From: Clostridia bacterium
Lineage (GTDB): Bacteria; Bacillota; Clostridia; Christensenellales; Borkfalkiaceae
Direction: 5' to 3'
Length of the DNA stretch: 64,000 nucleotides
Assembly: GCA_017545865.1 (NCBI GenBank)
Contig: JAFWXO010000020.1
Coordinates: forward strand, 117,131-181,130
Below, piece by piece: positions 26,763 through 35,202 of the stretch; the stretch's first letter is position 1, and each line of letters opens with the position of its first letter. The notes below the pieces were generated by a model. That model was not told the origin of the DNA. It was given only the letters and a program-made list of their open reading frames with translations, and did not search any database. Position numbers and translations under genes: made by a program.

Positions 26763-27787
26763 AAATTCATACTCCTTTTGCCGATATCGTAAATATCCAT
26801 TATAAGTTTGTGAGTGTTAAGCGCTTCTCTACCTGAAATATCAAGCGGTTCAACACCTGCTAAAGCCCTATAAAATTGACTAATTTGCCTTTCGTGTTGG
26901 AAGCCCCAGTAATCTTTACCACCTTCGTATTCAACGGTGTTTTCGTTTTGGTGGGTCTCTTCAACAGTGCCGTCGTTATAATAGATATACGCATCGTCGT
27001 AACCAAACACAACGCTACCGTTTTCACAGAATAATCTAATTTCAATAGGCTCGTCTTTACCGTAGTTATTCATACAGTAAAAACCGTATCTAACGCCGTT
27101 TTTATAAGTGATTAAACCTTCTGCCGTATCTTCAACCACAACCGCTTTATGCCCACGGTTTGCCATTGAACAAGAAATGCTTTCAACTTCGCTATTAACA
27201 ATCCAGTGAACGAGGTCAAGCGAGTGAATTGCCTGGTCGATAACAACGCCACCGCCTTCTTTATCCCAAGTACCCTTCCAGTCGCTACCAGAATAGTAAT
27301 CGTCGGAACGATTCCAAGTAAGAACGGAGCGAGCGGAAATAATCTTGCCAAGCTTACCAGATTCAACAGCCTTTTTAACGAGTTTTGCAGAGTTATTGTA
27401 ACGGCATTGAGAAATAACGCCGAATTGAACGCCGAGTTCTTCGCCAACTTTAACCGCGTTTTCAGCGGAAGCATAGTCAACGTCCATCGGCTTTTCAGTA
27501 AGCACCGCTACACCCTTTTTCATGGCGTAAACGGCAACTTTACAGTGAATATAGTGCGGTAAGCAAAGATGAACGGCATCAAGATCTTCTTTTTCAAGCA
27601 TTTCTTCATAAGAAGTATAAACTTTGCAACCGTATTTTTTAGCAACTTCTTCAGCGCGGTCTTTTTTAATATCGCAACAAGCAACGAGTTCAACGTTTTC
27701 AATCATGTTGATTGAAACGAGGTGCATAACCGAAATTCTACCGCAACCGATAACCGCTACTTTGAATTTTTTTAAAGAGTTTTCCAT
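26759..27787 (-). CDS. Gfo/Idh/MocA family oxidoreductase
   Basis: The 342-residue NAD(P)-dependent dehydrogenase has the Rossmann motif VAVIGCGRISVMH, the sugar-binding EKP motif (LTEKPMDVD) and the catalytic-region GVVIDQAIHSLDLVHWIV, so the His of the family is present. It is typical of inositol, scyllo-inosose or hexose dehydrogenases. The start overlaps the end of the preceding gene by 16 nt. A second gene of this family leads the operon, so the pathway may oxidise and then reduce the same sugar, as in inositol-like epimerisation. Confidence 0.9.
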   Translation of the reverse strand: MENSLKKFKVAVIGCGRISVMHLVSINMIENVELVACCDIKKDRAEEVAKKYGCKVYTSYEEMLEKEDLDAVHLCLPHYIHCKVAVYAMKKGVAVLTEKPMDVDYASAENAVKVGEELGVQFGVISQCRYNNSAKLVKKAVESGKLGKIISARSVLTWNRSDDYYSGSDWKGTWDKEGGGVVIDQAIHSLDLVHWIVNSEVESISCSMANRGHKAVVVEDTAEGLITYKNGVRYGFYCMNNYGKDEPIEIRLFCENGSVVFGYDDAYIYYNDGTVEETHQNENTVEYEGGKDYWGFQHERQISQFYRALAGVEPLDISGREALNTHKLIMDIYDIGKRSMNL

Positions 27788-28614
27788 TCTCCTGCAGTCT
27801 CCTTAGCATTGATGAGGGCTTCTCTAATCTTAATAACTTCTAAGGTTTGGTTAACGTCAAACGAAGTTTCGCCAGTTTCAAAGAAACGTAAAATATCAGC
27901 AAGTAAATGAACGAAGAAACTCCAATCGATAGGAACCATCTTCGAAACGCCTTCCATATCTGGAGCGATAAGGAAATAATCGTTAAATAACGTTAAGTTA
28001 ATCTTAACGAGTTTACCGTTTTCGTAAACGATATCAGCCCATTCTTGATCAAAATATTTTTCATATCTAACCTTAGATGCGCCACAGCCCATAAATTTAA
28101 CGGCAATTTCAATGCAGTGAATAATATATTCATCAAAATTACCACCACCCATAATCGTTAAAACGTTAGGGTTTGGATTGCATTTTGCAAGTTCTGGAGC
28201 AAAACGAAGAGCGGAACTGCTAAAGAATTTAACGTTGTGTTTTTCAGCAAGTTCAAAAATCTTCTTAGCGGTAGCGTAATCGGGAGCGAAAGTTTTATCA
28301 ACGTATGTAAGCTTACCTTCAGCATATTTAAACGCTTCTTCGCAGTATCTCAAGTGAGTGTCAGGTCTTGCAGGAGCAAGAATCATTAAGAAATCACTGT
28401 TATCGCAAACTTCTTTAATGGTTGCGCATCTAGTAACGCCGTTATCCTTGCACCAGTCGTCGTTAGTCTTTCCGCCTGCTAAATCTTCTTCAGCCCAAGC
28501 GTACTTAACAACGAAATCAGTGCCGTTCTTTTCATTGTATTCTTTAATCCATTGAACGTATTTATTAGCGTGGAAATTATCTAAAAAACAATCAATAAAA
28601 CCGATAATTTTCAT
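27772..28614 (-). CDS. Divergent Gfo/Idh/MocA-like protein lacking the GxGxxG motif
   Basis: This 280-residue protein sits between two normal Gfo/Idh genes and shares their layout (a Rossmann-like N-half and a beta-sheet C-half), but it is short and its first loop reads GFIDCFLDNFHANKY instead of GCGRI. Where the family has EKP it has YVDKTFAPDY, so the lysine is kept. An ILAPARPDTHLRYCEEAF stretch matches the strand and helix before EKP in relatives. It may be a regulatory or scaffold partner or use a different cofactor site. It follows the first dehydrogenase by 2 nt. Family assignment is moderate. Confidence 0.65.
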   Translation of the reverse strand: MKIIGFIDCFLDNFHANKYVQWIKEYNEKNGTDFVVKYAWAEEDLAGGKTNDDWCKDNGVTRCATIKEVCDNSDFLMILAPARPDTHLRYCEEAFKYAEGKLTYVDKTFAPDYATAKKIFELAEKHNVKFFSSSALRFAPELAKCNPNPNVLTIMGGGNFDEYIIHCIEIAVKFMGCGASKVRYEKYFDQEWADIVYENGKLVKINLTLFNDYFLIAPDMEGVSKMVPIDWSFFVHLLADILRFFETGETSFDVNQTLEVIKIREALINAKETAGEWKTL

Positions 28615-28616
28615 AA

Positions 28617-29669
28617 TTAGAATTGAACCTCCGATTTCTTTTCACTCGAAGCGTAAAGCGCGTCGAGAAGTTTCATGCTTTCTAAAATGTTAACGATGTT
28701 GTTCTTATCTTTAACGCCAGTTTCAATAGACTTAATGAACGCTTCGTCTTCACACTTATACATATTGGGAATATCGTATTCAGGGCAAATAGTTTCTAAG
28801 GTTTGACCGTCATAGAACTTAAACTTATCGCCGTAAGCAAGACGAGCGCCACCCTTATCGCCCATAAAGTCGATATACATTTCAGGAACGTCAATATTTT
28901 GAGCCCAAGCGCCGTTGAAGGAAATGCTTGCCTTGTCAGTACGAACGTAACCGGTAATAAGGTCGTCAACGTCGTTAGTACCGTCAAGATTCTTAGTGTC
29001 TTCAGCCCACATGCCTTTATACTTATAAGACTTCATATCTTTTGCCATTTCGCAGTAAGCGTCACAAGTAACGTTCTTAATCTTAGCGCCACCTAAAATG
29101 TATAAGATAAGATCGAAGAAGTGAATACCCCAGTCGATAAGAACGCCACCGCCCGATTGCGACTTAGTTGTAAAGTCACCGCCAAGGCCGGGGATAGAAC
29201 GGAAAGATCTGAACGAGCAGTAAACGTGGTAAACGTTACCAAACTTGCCTGCTTCAACCCATTCTCTAAGCATTTCAACGGACTTGTTGTATCTGTTGCA
29301 AACGCCGATATTTAAAATTTTGCCTTGCTTTTCAGCTTCTTCAGCCATTTCAACGGATAACGGATAGTTAACGGTGATGGGCTTTTCGCAAAGAACGTGC
29401 TTACCTGCTTTTAAAGCGTCCATAGTAACGGTATAGTGAGCAAAGTTGGGAGTTAAAACGAAAACAGCGTCAACTTCCTTATCTGCAAGCGCAACGTTAT
29501 AGTCAGTGATAACTTGTTCAATCTTGGGGAATTTTTCTTTAGCCTTAAGCGCTTTAGATTCGATAAGATCGCAAGCGTATTTAATTCTAACGTTTTCAAG
29601 TTCAGAAAGCGCGGGTAAATGTGCGTTGTTTGCAATTCTGCCACAACCGATAATTGCTACAGTAGTCAT
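28617..29669 (-). CDS. Gfo/Idh/MocA family oxidoreductase (operon leader)
   Basis: This 350-residue dehydrogenase shows AIIGCGRIANNAHLPAL, LCEKPITVNYP and the region GVLIDWGIHFFDLILYILGG with the catalytic His, all clear family marks. The ATG follows AAGGAG and a promoter with a palindrome in its spacer (29712-29740). Its three downstream partners are spaced by -16 to 2 nt. The divergent AraC-type gene is the likely regulator. Substrate is probably a sugar or cyclitol. Confidence 0.92.
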   Translation of the reverse strand: MTTVAIIGCGRIANNAHLPALSELENVRIKYACDLIESKALKAKEKFPKIEQVITDYNVALADKEVDAVFVLTPNFAHYTVTMDALKAGKHVLCEKPITVNYPLSVEMAEEAEKQGKILNIGVCNRYNKSVEMLREWVEAGKFGNVYHVYCSFRSFRSIPGLGGDFTTKSQSGGGVLIDWGIHFFDLILYILGGAKIKNVTCDAYCEMAKDMKSYKYKGMWAEDTKNLDGTNDVDDLITGYVRTDKASISFNGAWAQNIDVPEMYIDFMGDKGGARLAYGDKFKFYDGQTLETICPEYDIPNMYKCEDEAFIKSIETGVKDKNNIVNILESMKLLDALYASSEKKSEVQF

Positions 29670-29711
29670 AAATTTTCTCCTTTTTTAAATCAAAATTGAT
29701 TTGATAATTTT

Positions 29712-29740
29712 ATTATATAACTTTATAAGTTATTTGTAAA
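29712..29740 (-). promoter_or_regulatory. Promoter of the Gfo/Idh operon with palindromic spacer
   Basis: TTTACA (29735-29740), a 17-bp spacer and TATAAT (29712-29717) on the minus strand. The spacer is filled by a perfect palindrome, ATAACTT-TAT-AAGTTAT (29717-29733), a candidate operator. A second dyad, ATCAA-AA-TTGAT, lies at 29689-29700, near the ribosome site. Confidence 0.7.
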
Positions 29741-29826
29741 TATCAAAATTCCACTTAATATATATCATTTTTTTAGATTTTTAGTATTTTTTGCAAAATT
29801 TAACTTAAAAAACATACCTTTCTTTA

Positions 29827-29855
29827 TTGACACGGTGTTTTTTTAAGAATATAAT
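29827..29855 (+). promoter_or_regulatory. Promoter of the AraC-family regulator, nearly leaderless
   Basis: TTGACA (29827-29832), 17 bp, TATAAT (29850-29855): full consensus. Transcription should start near 29862, only about 3 nt before the ATG at 29865, and no Shine-Dalgarno sequence is visible. Confidence 0.8.
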
Positions 29856-29864
29856 AATATCGTT

Positions 29865-30710
29865 ATGAAAACTCGTTTTATATTCAACCGCTCGTTTATG
29901 GACGAGCCTAAGATTTTCGGCAACGTTAGCCTTTTGCAAATTGGCAGGCGTTACTGCGCGGAAAGTGAAATTATCCCCCCACACACCCACCAAGATTATT
30001 ACGAATTAACTATCGTAACCGGCGGGCAAGGCACTGTTTTATCAAACGGGGAAAGTTTTGAAGTTTTCCCCGGCGACTGCCATTTATCTATACCTTGCGA
30101 TATTCACGAAATTCATGCAAGTGACGACGAGGCTCTTGAATACGACTATTTTTCCTTTACCTTAAGCGAAGGCATCTTTAGGCAAGAACTTAGCAAGGTT
30201 TCAAGGAAATTATTCGGTAAGAATAGCCGTGTGTTTAAAGATCCTAAAATTGCAAACCTAATTGCAAACGCAATATCGGAATTTTCTTCCGAAAAGCCGT
30301 TCAGTAAAGAAATTTTGGAAAACATTTTCAATCAAATAACCGTTTATCTTATCCGCGATTTTAGTGACGTTGAGCACCAAACTGCAAAATTTTCAGAAAA
30401 CGAAAAACTTTGCTATCAAATAATGAATTATATCGACACGCACTTATATTCTATTTTAAATCTTGAAACGGTTGCCACGAGATTTAAGTATAATTATAGT
30501 TACCTATCAAGCCTTTTTAAAAAGACTACGGGTAAAAAACTACTCGATTATTTTCAATCGAGAAAATTAGAAACTGCAAAAGTTTTAATACTTGAAAATA
30601 AGTATAAAATAACTGAAATTGCCTCAATGCTAAACTATTCTTCACCATTTTCTTTCTCTAAAGCATTTAAGCAAAAATTCGGTTGTTCGCCCAAAAATTT
30701 TAAAAAATAA
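29865..30710 (+). CDS. AraC family transcriptional regulator
   Basis: The 281-residue protein has an N-terminal cupin (residues ~35-100, with PPHTHQDYYELTIV and FEVFPGDCHLSIP), which probably binds a sugar, and a C-terminal AraC DNA-binding domain of two helix-turn-helix units (LETVATRFKYNYSYLSSLFK, KITEIASMLNYSSPFSFSKAFK, ending FGCSPKNFKK). It is divergent from the Gfo/Idh operon and next to the glycoside-hydrolase-like gene, its likely targets. The first ATG lies right below the promoter; a start at Met12 (29898) is possible but also has no ribosome site. Confidence 0.93.
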   Translation: MKTRFIFNRSFMDEPKIFGNVSLLQIGRRYCAESEIIPPHTHQDYYELTIVTGGQGTVLSNGESFEVFPGDCHLSIPCDIHEIHASDDEALEYDYFSFTLSEGIFRQELSKVSRKLFGKNSRVFKDPKIANLIANAISEFSSEKPFSKEILENIFNQITVYLIRDFSDVEHQTAKFSENEKLCYQIMNYIDTHLYSILNLETVATRFKYNYSYLSSLFKKTTGKKLLDYFQSRKLETAKVLILENKYKITEIASMLNYSSPFSFSKAFKQKFGCSPKNFKK

Positions 30711-30713
30711 CGT

Positions 30714-30742
30714 AAAAAAGCCCGCAATTTGCGGGCTTTTTT
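30714..30742. terminator. Bidirectional terminator between araC-type gene and GH-like gene
   Basis: The stem AAAAAGCCCGC with GCGGGCTTTTT and a short AATTT loop has T-runs on both strands. It ends the two convergent genes. Confidence 0.88.
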
Positions 30743-32793
30743 TATTTACTAAGCATTATAAGTAAGTAATCAAACGTTTCAAACTCAACGTCTATTGTAT
30801 TGCCGTTTATAAGATTTACTTTTTTATCGTTAATTTTATCGGTAGCAGTTTTAAATTTATCGCTAAACTCAATCGTCGTTTTGCCTGACGGGTATTTAAA
30901 AGCGTTTGCAATAACTGCTAAAACGTTATTTCCGTTTTCAAAATAAGTTACTCTCACGTTGTCGTTTGAAACCTTAACGTCGTTTTCGTAATAAGGCTTG
31001 AAAATAGCGTTTTCAACGTCAATCTCATCGTAAATCTTCCAAATTTTTGAAACTTCATCTAATTGTTCACTCGTTCTTTGCGGTCTTGGAAGCATACCGA
31101 AAGTAATCATAGTGGCAATTGAGTGATGAAGAGTCCAAACGGGGGGATTAACGTAACTTATGGTGTTTGCAAAAATACCGAGCGGTCTACCCGTATAAAC
31201 GGATCTATAATGCCCTTCGGGAACACAATCGAGCGTTCCGCTTAAAAGCAACGGTTGAATAACTTCTCCATCCCAAATACTATCTGCAAAAGCAAGAAGG
31301 GGAACTGGGAAATTGTTTGACGTGTGGATATTGATAATACCACCGCGACTGTGAACGATTTCATAGAGTTTTTCGCACATTTCACGCTTTTTCCAAACGG
31401 AATAAGTGGGATGCGAAACGCCGTTTCTATCAATATAACCGCAACCGTGCCTAAAATTGTGGCAAGGGTTAATTTCATAAGTACCGTCAAGGTAAAGCCC
31501 GTCAAACCCGTACTCGTCCATAAGCTTTTCAACGCCTTCTAAGAAAATCTTAGAATAATCGGACTTATAGCATACGGACAAATCTCTTTGATGGGGAGTT
31601 CTAACGTAAATCCCGTGCATAAAGTCGTAATAATGGGTTTCACGTTGAAGTTTATATTGCATAAAATCTTCAAAATCGGGAGAAAGCGAAGCGATTTCAA
31701 ACCCAAAATAAACAATTAACTTCATACCGCGGTCGTGGCAAAGCTTAACCATATATTTAAGCCTTTCAGCCGTGTTTTTCGTGAGTTTAAAACTGTTTTG
31801 CAAGTCGTTCCACTTTTCGTGAACGTAAACGTACTCAACGCCTTGGCGTTTAAGTTCGTCAACCATAATCTCGCCCGTTTTGTTATCGGGAAGCGGTATA
31901 TCTAAATCAAATCTACCATCTCTTAAAATACCATCACTATGGAACGCCTTTTGAACGAATTGATTTTTAGGCATGGGTTTTACGGGAGTTGCTTGCATGC
32001 CGAAAGAAAAGTTTATGGGATACAAAAATCCGCCGTTAAAACCACCCTTGTCTATCCAATCAAAGTGTTCTTCATCTAAAAGATGAACTCTTAACAATAT
32101 GCAGTCGTCTTGATTGATACACTCGATAACTTTATTGTCAAACTCAGGTCTCCAACCTTCGTCAGACTCAAAAAATACCGAAAGACCAGCGTAATCGTTA
32201 CCCAAATAAAAACTTTGCTTAAACGGAGCAACTAAACTCTTTTCGGGCACATAATCCATAGTTCTAAGACTCATAGTTTTAGCGTCAACTTGGTTGCCGT
32301 CAATAGTAGTAACACCGCCCGGGTTCATATGATAAAACTTAGCAAACTCTTTTTTAAGGGGGAATTCAAGATAAAGTTTGTTAAGGGACAACCTTTCTTC
32401 TTGAATAACGTTCCTTCCGTACACTGCACCACTGTGATAACCTTCGGGGCAAAGAGTAATTCCACACTTAACCATACCGTCGTAATAAACGGTTAATCTC
32501 GTGTTTAAAATAAGCTCTCTAGACTTAGTGGCTTGAACGAAAGTGATAGACTTCTCAGTTGAATCAGCCATTTCTAAATTTTCAAACTTTTCCCACTCAA
32601 TAGTTTTGCCAAAACAAGTGCCTGCAACTCTAATCGGGCTTGCTAAAACTTCTTTTCCACCCGATAAAATAGACGAAAAAAACGGAGCGTTAGAAATTTT
32701 GTAAACTCTATTCCAAACGCTAACGTCAAAATCGTTTCCATTTTGCTTGGAAGTTACGGGGGATAAACCAGGAACTATTATTTTTTCACTCAT
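30742..32793 (-). CDS. Glycoside-hydrolase-like TIM-barrel protein (DUF6067-like)
   Basis: About 683 residues, cytosolic (no signal peptide). The N-terminal ~300 residues look like a beta-sandwich; the middle is a (beta/alpha)8 barrel with VEYVYVHEKWNDLQ, RGMKLIVYFGFE, EKLMDEYGFDGLYLDGTYE and GIINIHTSNNFP; the C-terminus is a small beta domain. This layout resembles DUF6067/GH-clan enzymes that act on oligosaccharides. The acidic residues in LYLDGTYE and SIWDGEV are catalytic candidates. ATG 32793 is chosen over GTG 32802 because AAGGTGAG sits correctly before it. It has its own promoter. Lack of a secretion signal fits hydrolysis of imported sugars. Confidence 0.65.
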   Translation of the reverse strand: MSEKIIVPGLSPVTSKQNGNDFDVSVWNRVYKISNAPFFSSILSGGKEVLASPIRVAGTCFGKTIEWEKFENLEMADSTEKSITFVQATKSRELILNTRLTVYYDGMVKCGITLCPEGYHSGAVYGRNVIQEERLSLNKLYLEFPLKKEFAKFYHMNPGGVTTIDGNQVDAKTMSLRTMDYVPEKSLVAPFKQSFYLGNDYAGLSVFFESDEGWRPEFDNKVIECINQDDCILLRVHLLDEEHFDWIDKGGFNGGFLYPINFSFGMQATPVKPMPKNQFVQKAFHSDGILRDGRFDLDIPLPDNKTGEIMVDELKRQGVEYVYVHEKWNDLQNSFKLTKNTAERLKYMVKLCHDRGMKLIVYFGFEIASLSPDFEDFMQYKLQRETHYYDFMHGIYVRTPHQRDLSVCYKSDYSKIFLEGVEKLMDEYGFDGLYLDGTYEINPCHNFRHGCGYIDRNGVSHPTYSVWKKREMCEKLYEIVHSRGGIINIHTSNNFPVPLLAFADSIWDGEVIQPLLLSGTLDCVPEGHYRSVYTGRPLGIFANTISYVNPPVWTLHHSIATMITFGMLPRPQRTSEQLDEVSKIWKIYDEIDVENAIFKPYYENDVKVSNDNVRVTYFENGNNVLAVIANAFKYPSGKTTIEFSDKFKTATDKINDKKVNLINGNTIDVEFETFDYLLIMLSK

Positions 32794-32822
32794 AATACTC
32801 ACCTTAAAATATCGTTAAAACA

Positions 32823-32851
32823 ATTATAAAACTTTTAAATAAATTTTTCAA
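32823..32851 (-). promoter_or_regulatory. Promoter of the GH-like gene
   Basis: TTGAAA (32846-32851), 17 bp, TATAAT (32823-32828) on the minus strand, about 30 nt before the ATG. Confidence 0.75.
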
Positions 32852-32879
32852 TATACTTATTTCGCGTTATTTATATAAA

Positions 32880-33515
32880 TTATATCAATTCTTTAAAGTT
32901 GAAAACGTATTTATCCGTTAAATTTTTCATTTCTTCAACGTAATCTTCACTTGAACTATCAAACACGCCGTAAACTTTCATACCCGAGCTTTTAGCGGTT
33001 TTACAAGCGTTATAATTATCGTCTAAAAAGATTATATCGCCAACGGGTTTTCCTATTTTTTCCGCGCTAAGTTTATAAATGTTCGGGTCTGCTTTCGTCG
33101 TTGAAAAATCATCGCACGACCAAACGTTGTCAAAAAGTTCGTATACGCCCACGCGTTTTAAGCACGGATCAAGCATATCGTGAGGAGATGCCGTTAGAAC
33201 GTTAAGCGATGCGCCTTGATTTTTAAGCGCAACGAGTGTTTCGTAAACACCGCCCTTTAGTTGAATATTATATTTATATTCACGCCTTGCAAAATCGCTA
33301 ACGAGCGCAATAATTTCTTCAGTTGAAAGTTTTAAACCAAGCGTTTGAAAATATTCTGCGCTCCCCTTATATCCAAGCGGTGTGATAATTTTAACTATAT
33401 CGTCACCGTAAGGAACGTTATAATCGTTCAAAACTTTAAGCATAGCGCTAACGAACGTTGGCATAGAGTCAACGAGCGTTCCATCAAAATCAAATAAATA
33501 AGTATTAGGTTTCAT
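32880..33515 (-). CDS. HAD-superfamily phosphatase (phosphoglycolate phosphatase-like)
   Basis: The ~211-residue protein carries all four HAD motifs: FDFDGTLVDSMP (nucleophile and acid Asp), LTASPHD (motif II Thr), the lysine in TTKADPNIYK, and IIFLDDNYNACK (motif IV). The helical cap lies between the first two. It probably dephosphorylates a small sugar or glycolate phosphate. ATG 33515 is one base after the MBL gene's stop (TGATATG), suggesting coupling; a TTG at 33527 would give an overlap. It is the last gene of the long trpS-to-HAD run. Confidence 0.87.
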   Translation of the reverse strand: MKPNTYLFDFDGTLVDSMPTFVSAMLKVLNDYNVPYGDDIVKIITPLGYKGSAEYFQTLGLKLSTEEIIALVSDFARREYKYNIQLKGGVYETLVALKNQGASLNVLTASPHDMLDPCLKRVGVYELFDNVWSCDDFSTTKADPNIYKLSAEKIGKPVGDIIFLDDNYNACKTAKSSGMKVYGVFDSSSEDYVEEMKNLTDKYVFNFKELI

Positions 33516-33516
33516 A

Positions 33517-34344
33517 TCAAATTTCAAGCGTCATACCGTCGTAAGCGACGATGCAATTAAGGTGCTTGCTTTCTTTCTCAATAACTTCTTGAACGGGATT
33601 TACGTTGTGTGAGAAATGGTTAATAACTCTTTTTGTGTTGCCATCAATAACGCCCAACTCTTCAAGCCTATTTAAAACTCTTTCAACGTTTGGGTAACCC
33701 ATATGCCCACCCTCATCCGATATAGGGAGAGATGCATAACAACAATCAAGCGTTAAGCCGCTTAGATAAACGTTGTTATCTTTTAAATAATCAAACACTT
33801 CATCGTAAAAATACCCGGTATCGTGACCGTAAAGGAAGGCTTTATCCCCCTTTTTAATAAGATAGATATTAGCGTGAATAACGCCGTAACCGTGCCTTGC
33901 TTTAAGCGGAGTTATTTCATAATCGCCAAACTTAACCGTTTTATACGGCTCTGCAACGACAACGTTCATAATATCTTTCGTGTGTTTATATAACCCGTTT
34001 ATTCTTTCAGTAGCGTCTTTTGGAATTAAAAGGTTAAGTTTTTGAACTTCCATATTTTTGCCGTAACCTGCGCCACGCATATCAAGTTCGTTTGGATAAA
34101 AATGGTCGGCATGGGTATGAGTGAAAATAACCGTTTTAATTTGGTCGCCACGAATACCGTATTTTAAAAAGTGAAAATAAGTATCGGCTGGCATATCAAT
34201 TAAAATCTTACCGTCTATTATCGATTGACAACGAGTGCGGTAATATTTTTCGCCTAAATTTCTAACGTTTTGGCAATATTCACAATTGCAAAACGAACCC
34301 GGGAAACCTTCCGCAGCGGCAGTTCCTAAAAATTGAATTTTCAT
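33517..34344 (-). CDS. MBL-fold metal-dependent hydrolase (PhnP-like)
   Basis: This 275-residue metallo-beta-lactamase-fold enzyme has the motif FTHTHADHFYPNEL, YGHDTGYF and a late INHFSHN histidine. The N-terminal CNCEYC cluster after FLGTAAAEGFPGSF is typical of the PhnP group of cyclic phosphodiesterases, where such cysteines bind a structural zinc. It lies between a TIM-barrel isomerase and a HAD phosphatase, so a role in sugar-phosphate repair or catabolism is likely. Substrate not known. Confidence 0.85.
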   Translation of the reverse strand: MKIQFLGTAAAEGFPGSFCNCEYCQNVRNLGEKYYRTRCQSIIDGKILIDMPADTYFHFLKYGIRGDQIKTVIFTHTHADHFYPNELDMRGAGYGKNMEVQKLNLLIPKDATERINGLYKHTKDIMNVVVAEPYKTVKFGDYEITPLKARHGYGVIHANIYLIKKGDKAFLYGHDTGYFYDEVFDYLKDNNVYLSGLTLDCCYASLPISDEGGHMGYPNVERVLNRLEELGVIDGNTKRVINHFSHNVNPVQEVIEKESKHLNCIVAYDGMTLEI

Positions 34345-34353
34345 AAAACCTCC

Positions 34354-35202
34354 TTAACTATTAAACATATCTTCAAACTTTTTAGCAGATAAGTATAAAT
34401 TTTTAACCCCAACGCTGAGCGTATCTAAAGTAAAATCGTTTAAATAATAGCACGCTTCAAGGGTAAAATAGCCATTGTAATTTATTTCCTTTAACGCCTT
34501 AGCTATGGGATCAAAATCAACATTTAACGAAAAAGGAATTTGATGATTATCATGAACGAAATCAACGTCGTGAATATGAAGCGCTTGGAGTTTTTTATCA
34601 ATCGCTTTTATCACTTTTACGGCGGAAGTGTTGAGCGAACGAATTTCCGCATGGCCTATATCTAAGCAAGCAACCAAATAATCGTCGTTAACGGCGTTTA
34701 AGTGTTCAACGAAACTTTTTTCGTTAGAACAAGCAGCATCGATAATAGTCCAGTTAGTAGTATTATAATTCCACATATTTTCAGTTGCTATTTTAACGCC
34801 GTGCTCTTTGGCAAAAGGCAAAAGTTCAAAATAAAATTCAGCGTTTTTCTCGGGGGATAAATCGTTATCTGGGTGGATAACGCAAATATCACCGCCCGCA
34901 ACTGCAGTACACTCAATCGCCCTTTTTAAAAACGGCCTTTTAACTTTATCGCGAACGGGGAAAGGAGCGTGTGATTGATTGCATCTAATTCCGTTATCTT
35001 CGCCTACTTTTCTAAGCGTTTTTACATACGATAAGTAATCGCTTTTATTAAGCGGATGATCGATAAGCGCCCCATCGTTAACCTTGCCCATAGCAAACAT
35101 TGAAAAGTCCCAAGCGTTAAAACCTGCTTTTGCAACCATTTCAACCGCTTTTTCTTGCCCAACGAAATTTGCTATCGAATCTATTTCAGTTGATAATTTC
35201 AT
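34354..35202 (-). CDS. Sugar phosphate isomerase/epimerase family TIM barrel
   Basis: The 282-residue TIM barrel belongs to the xylose-isomerase-like/endonuclease IV superfamily. Metal-site blocks are KIATENMWN (Glu), ACLDIGHAEI (Asp, His), LHIHDVDF (His, Asp) and FTLEACYY (Glu). It is distinct from the isomerase at 25.9 kb. It overlaps the upstream hydrolase stop by 4 nt (ATGA) and precedes the MBL gene by 9 nt. It probably handles a keto-sugar; nothing in the sequence fixes which one. Confidence 0.87.
   Translation of the reverse strand: MKLSTEIDSIANFVGQEKAVEMVAKAGFNAWDFSMFAMGKVNDGALIDHPLNKSDYLSYVKTLRKVGEDNGIRCNQSHAPFPVRDKVKRPFLKRAIECTAVAGGDICVIHPDNDLSPEKNAEFYFELLPFAKEHGVKIATENMWNYNTTNWTIIDAACSNEKSFVEHLNAVNDDYLVACLDIGHAEIRSLNTSAVKVIKAIDKKLQALHIHDVDFVHDNHQIPFSLNVDFDPIAKALKEINYNGYFTLEACYYLNDFTLDTLSVGVKNLYLSAKKFEDMFNS

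Noticed and set aside
29805-29993. 62-residue minus-strand frame over the araC promoter and start
   Set aside because: It covers a consensus promoter and the AraC coding start and has no family or ribosome site.
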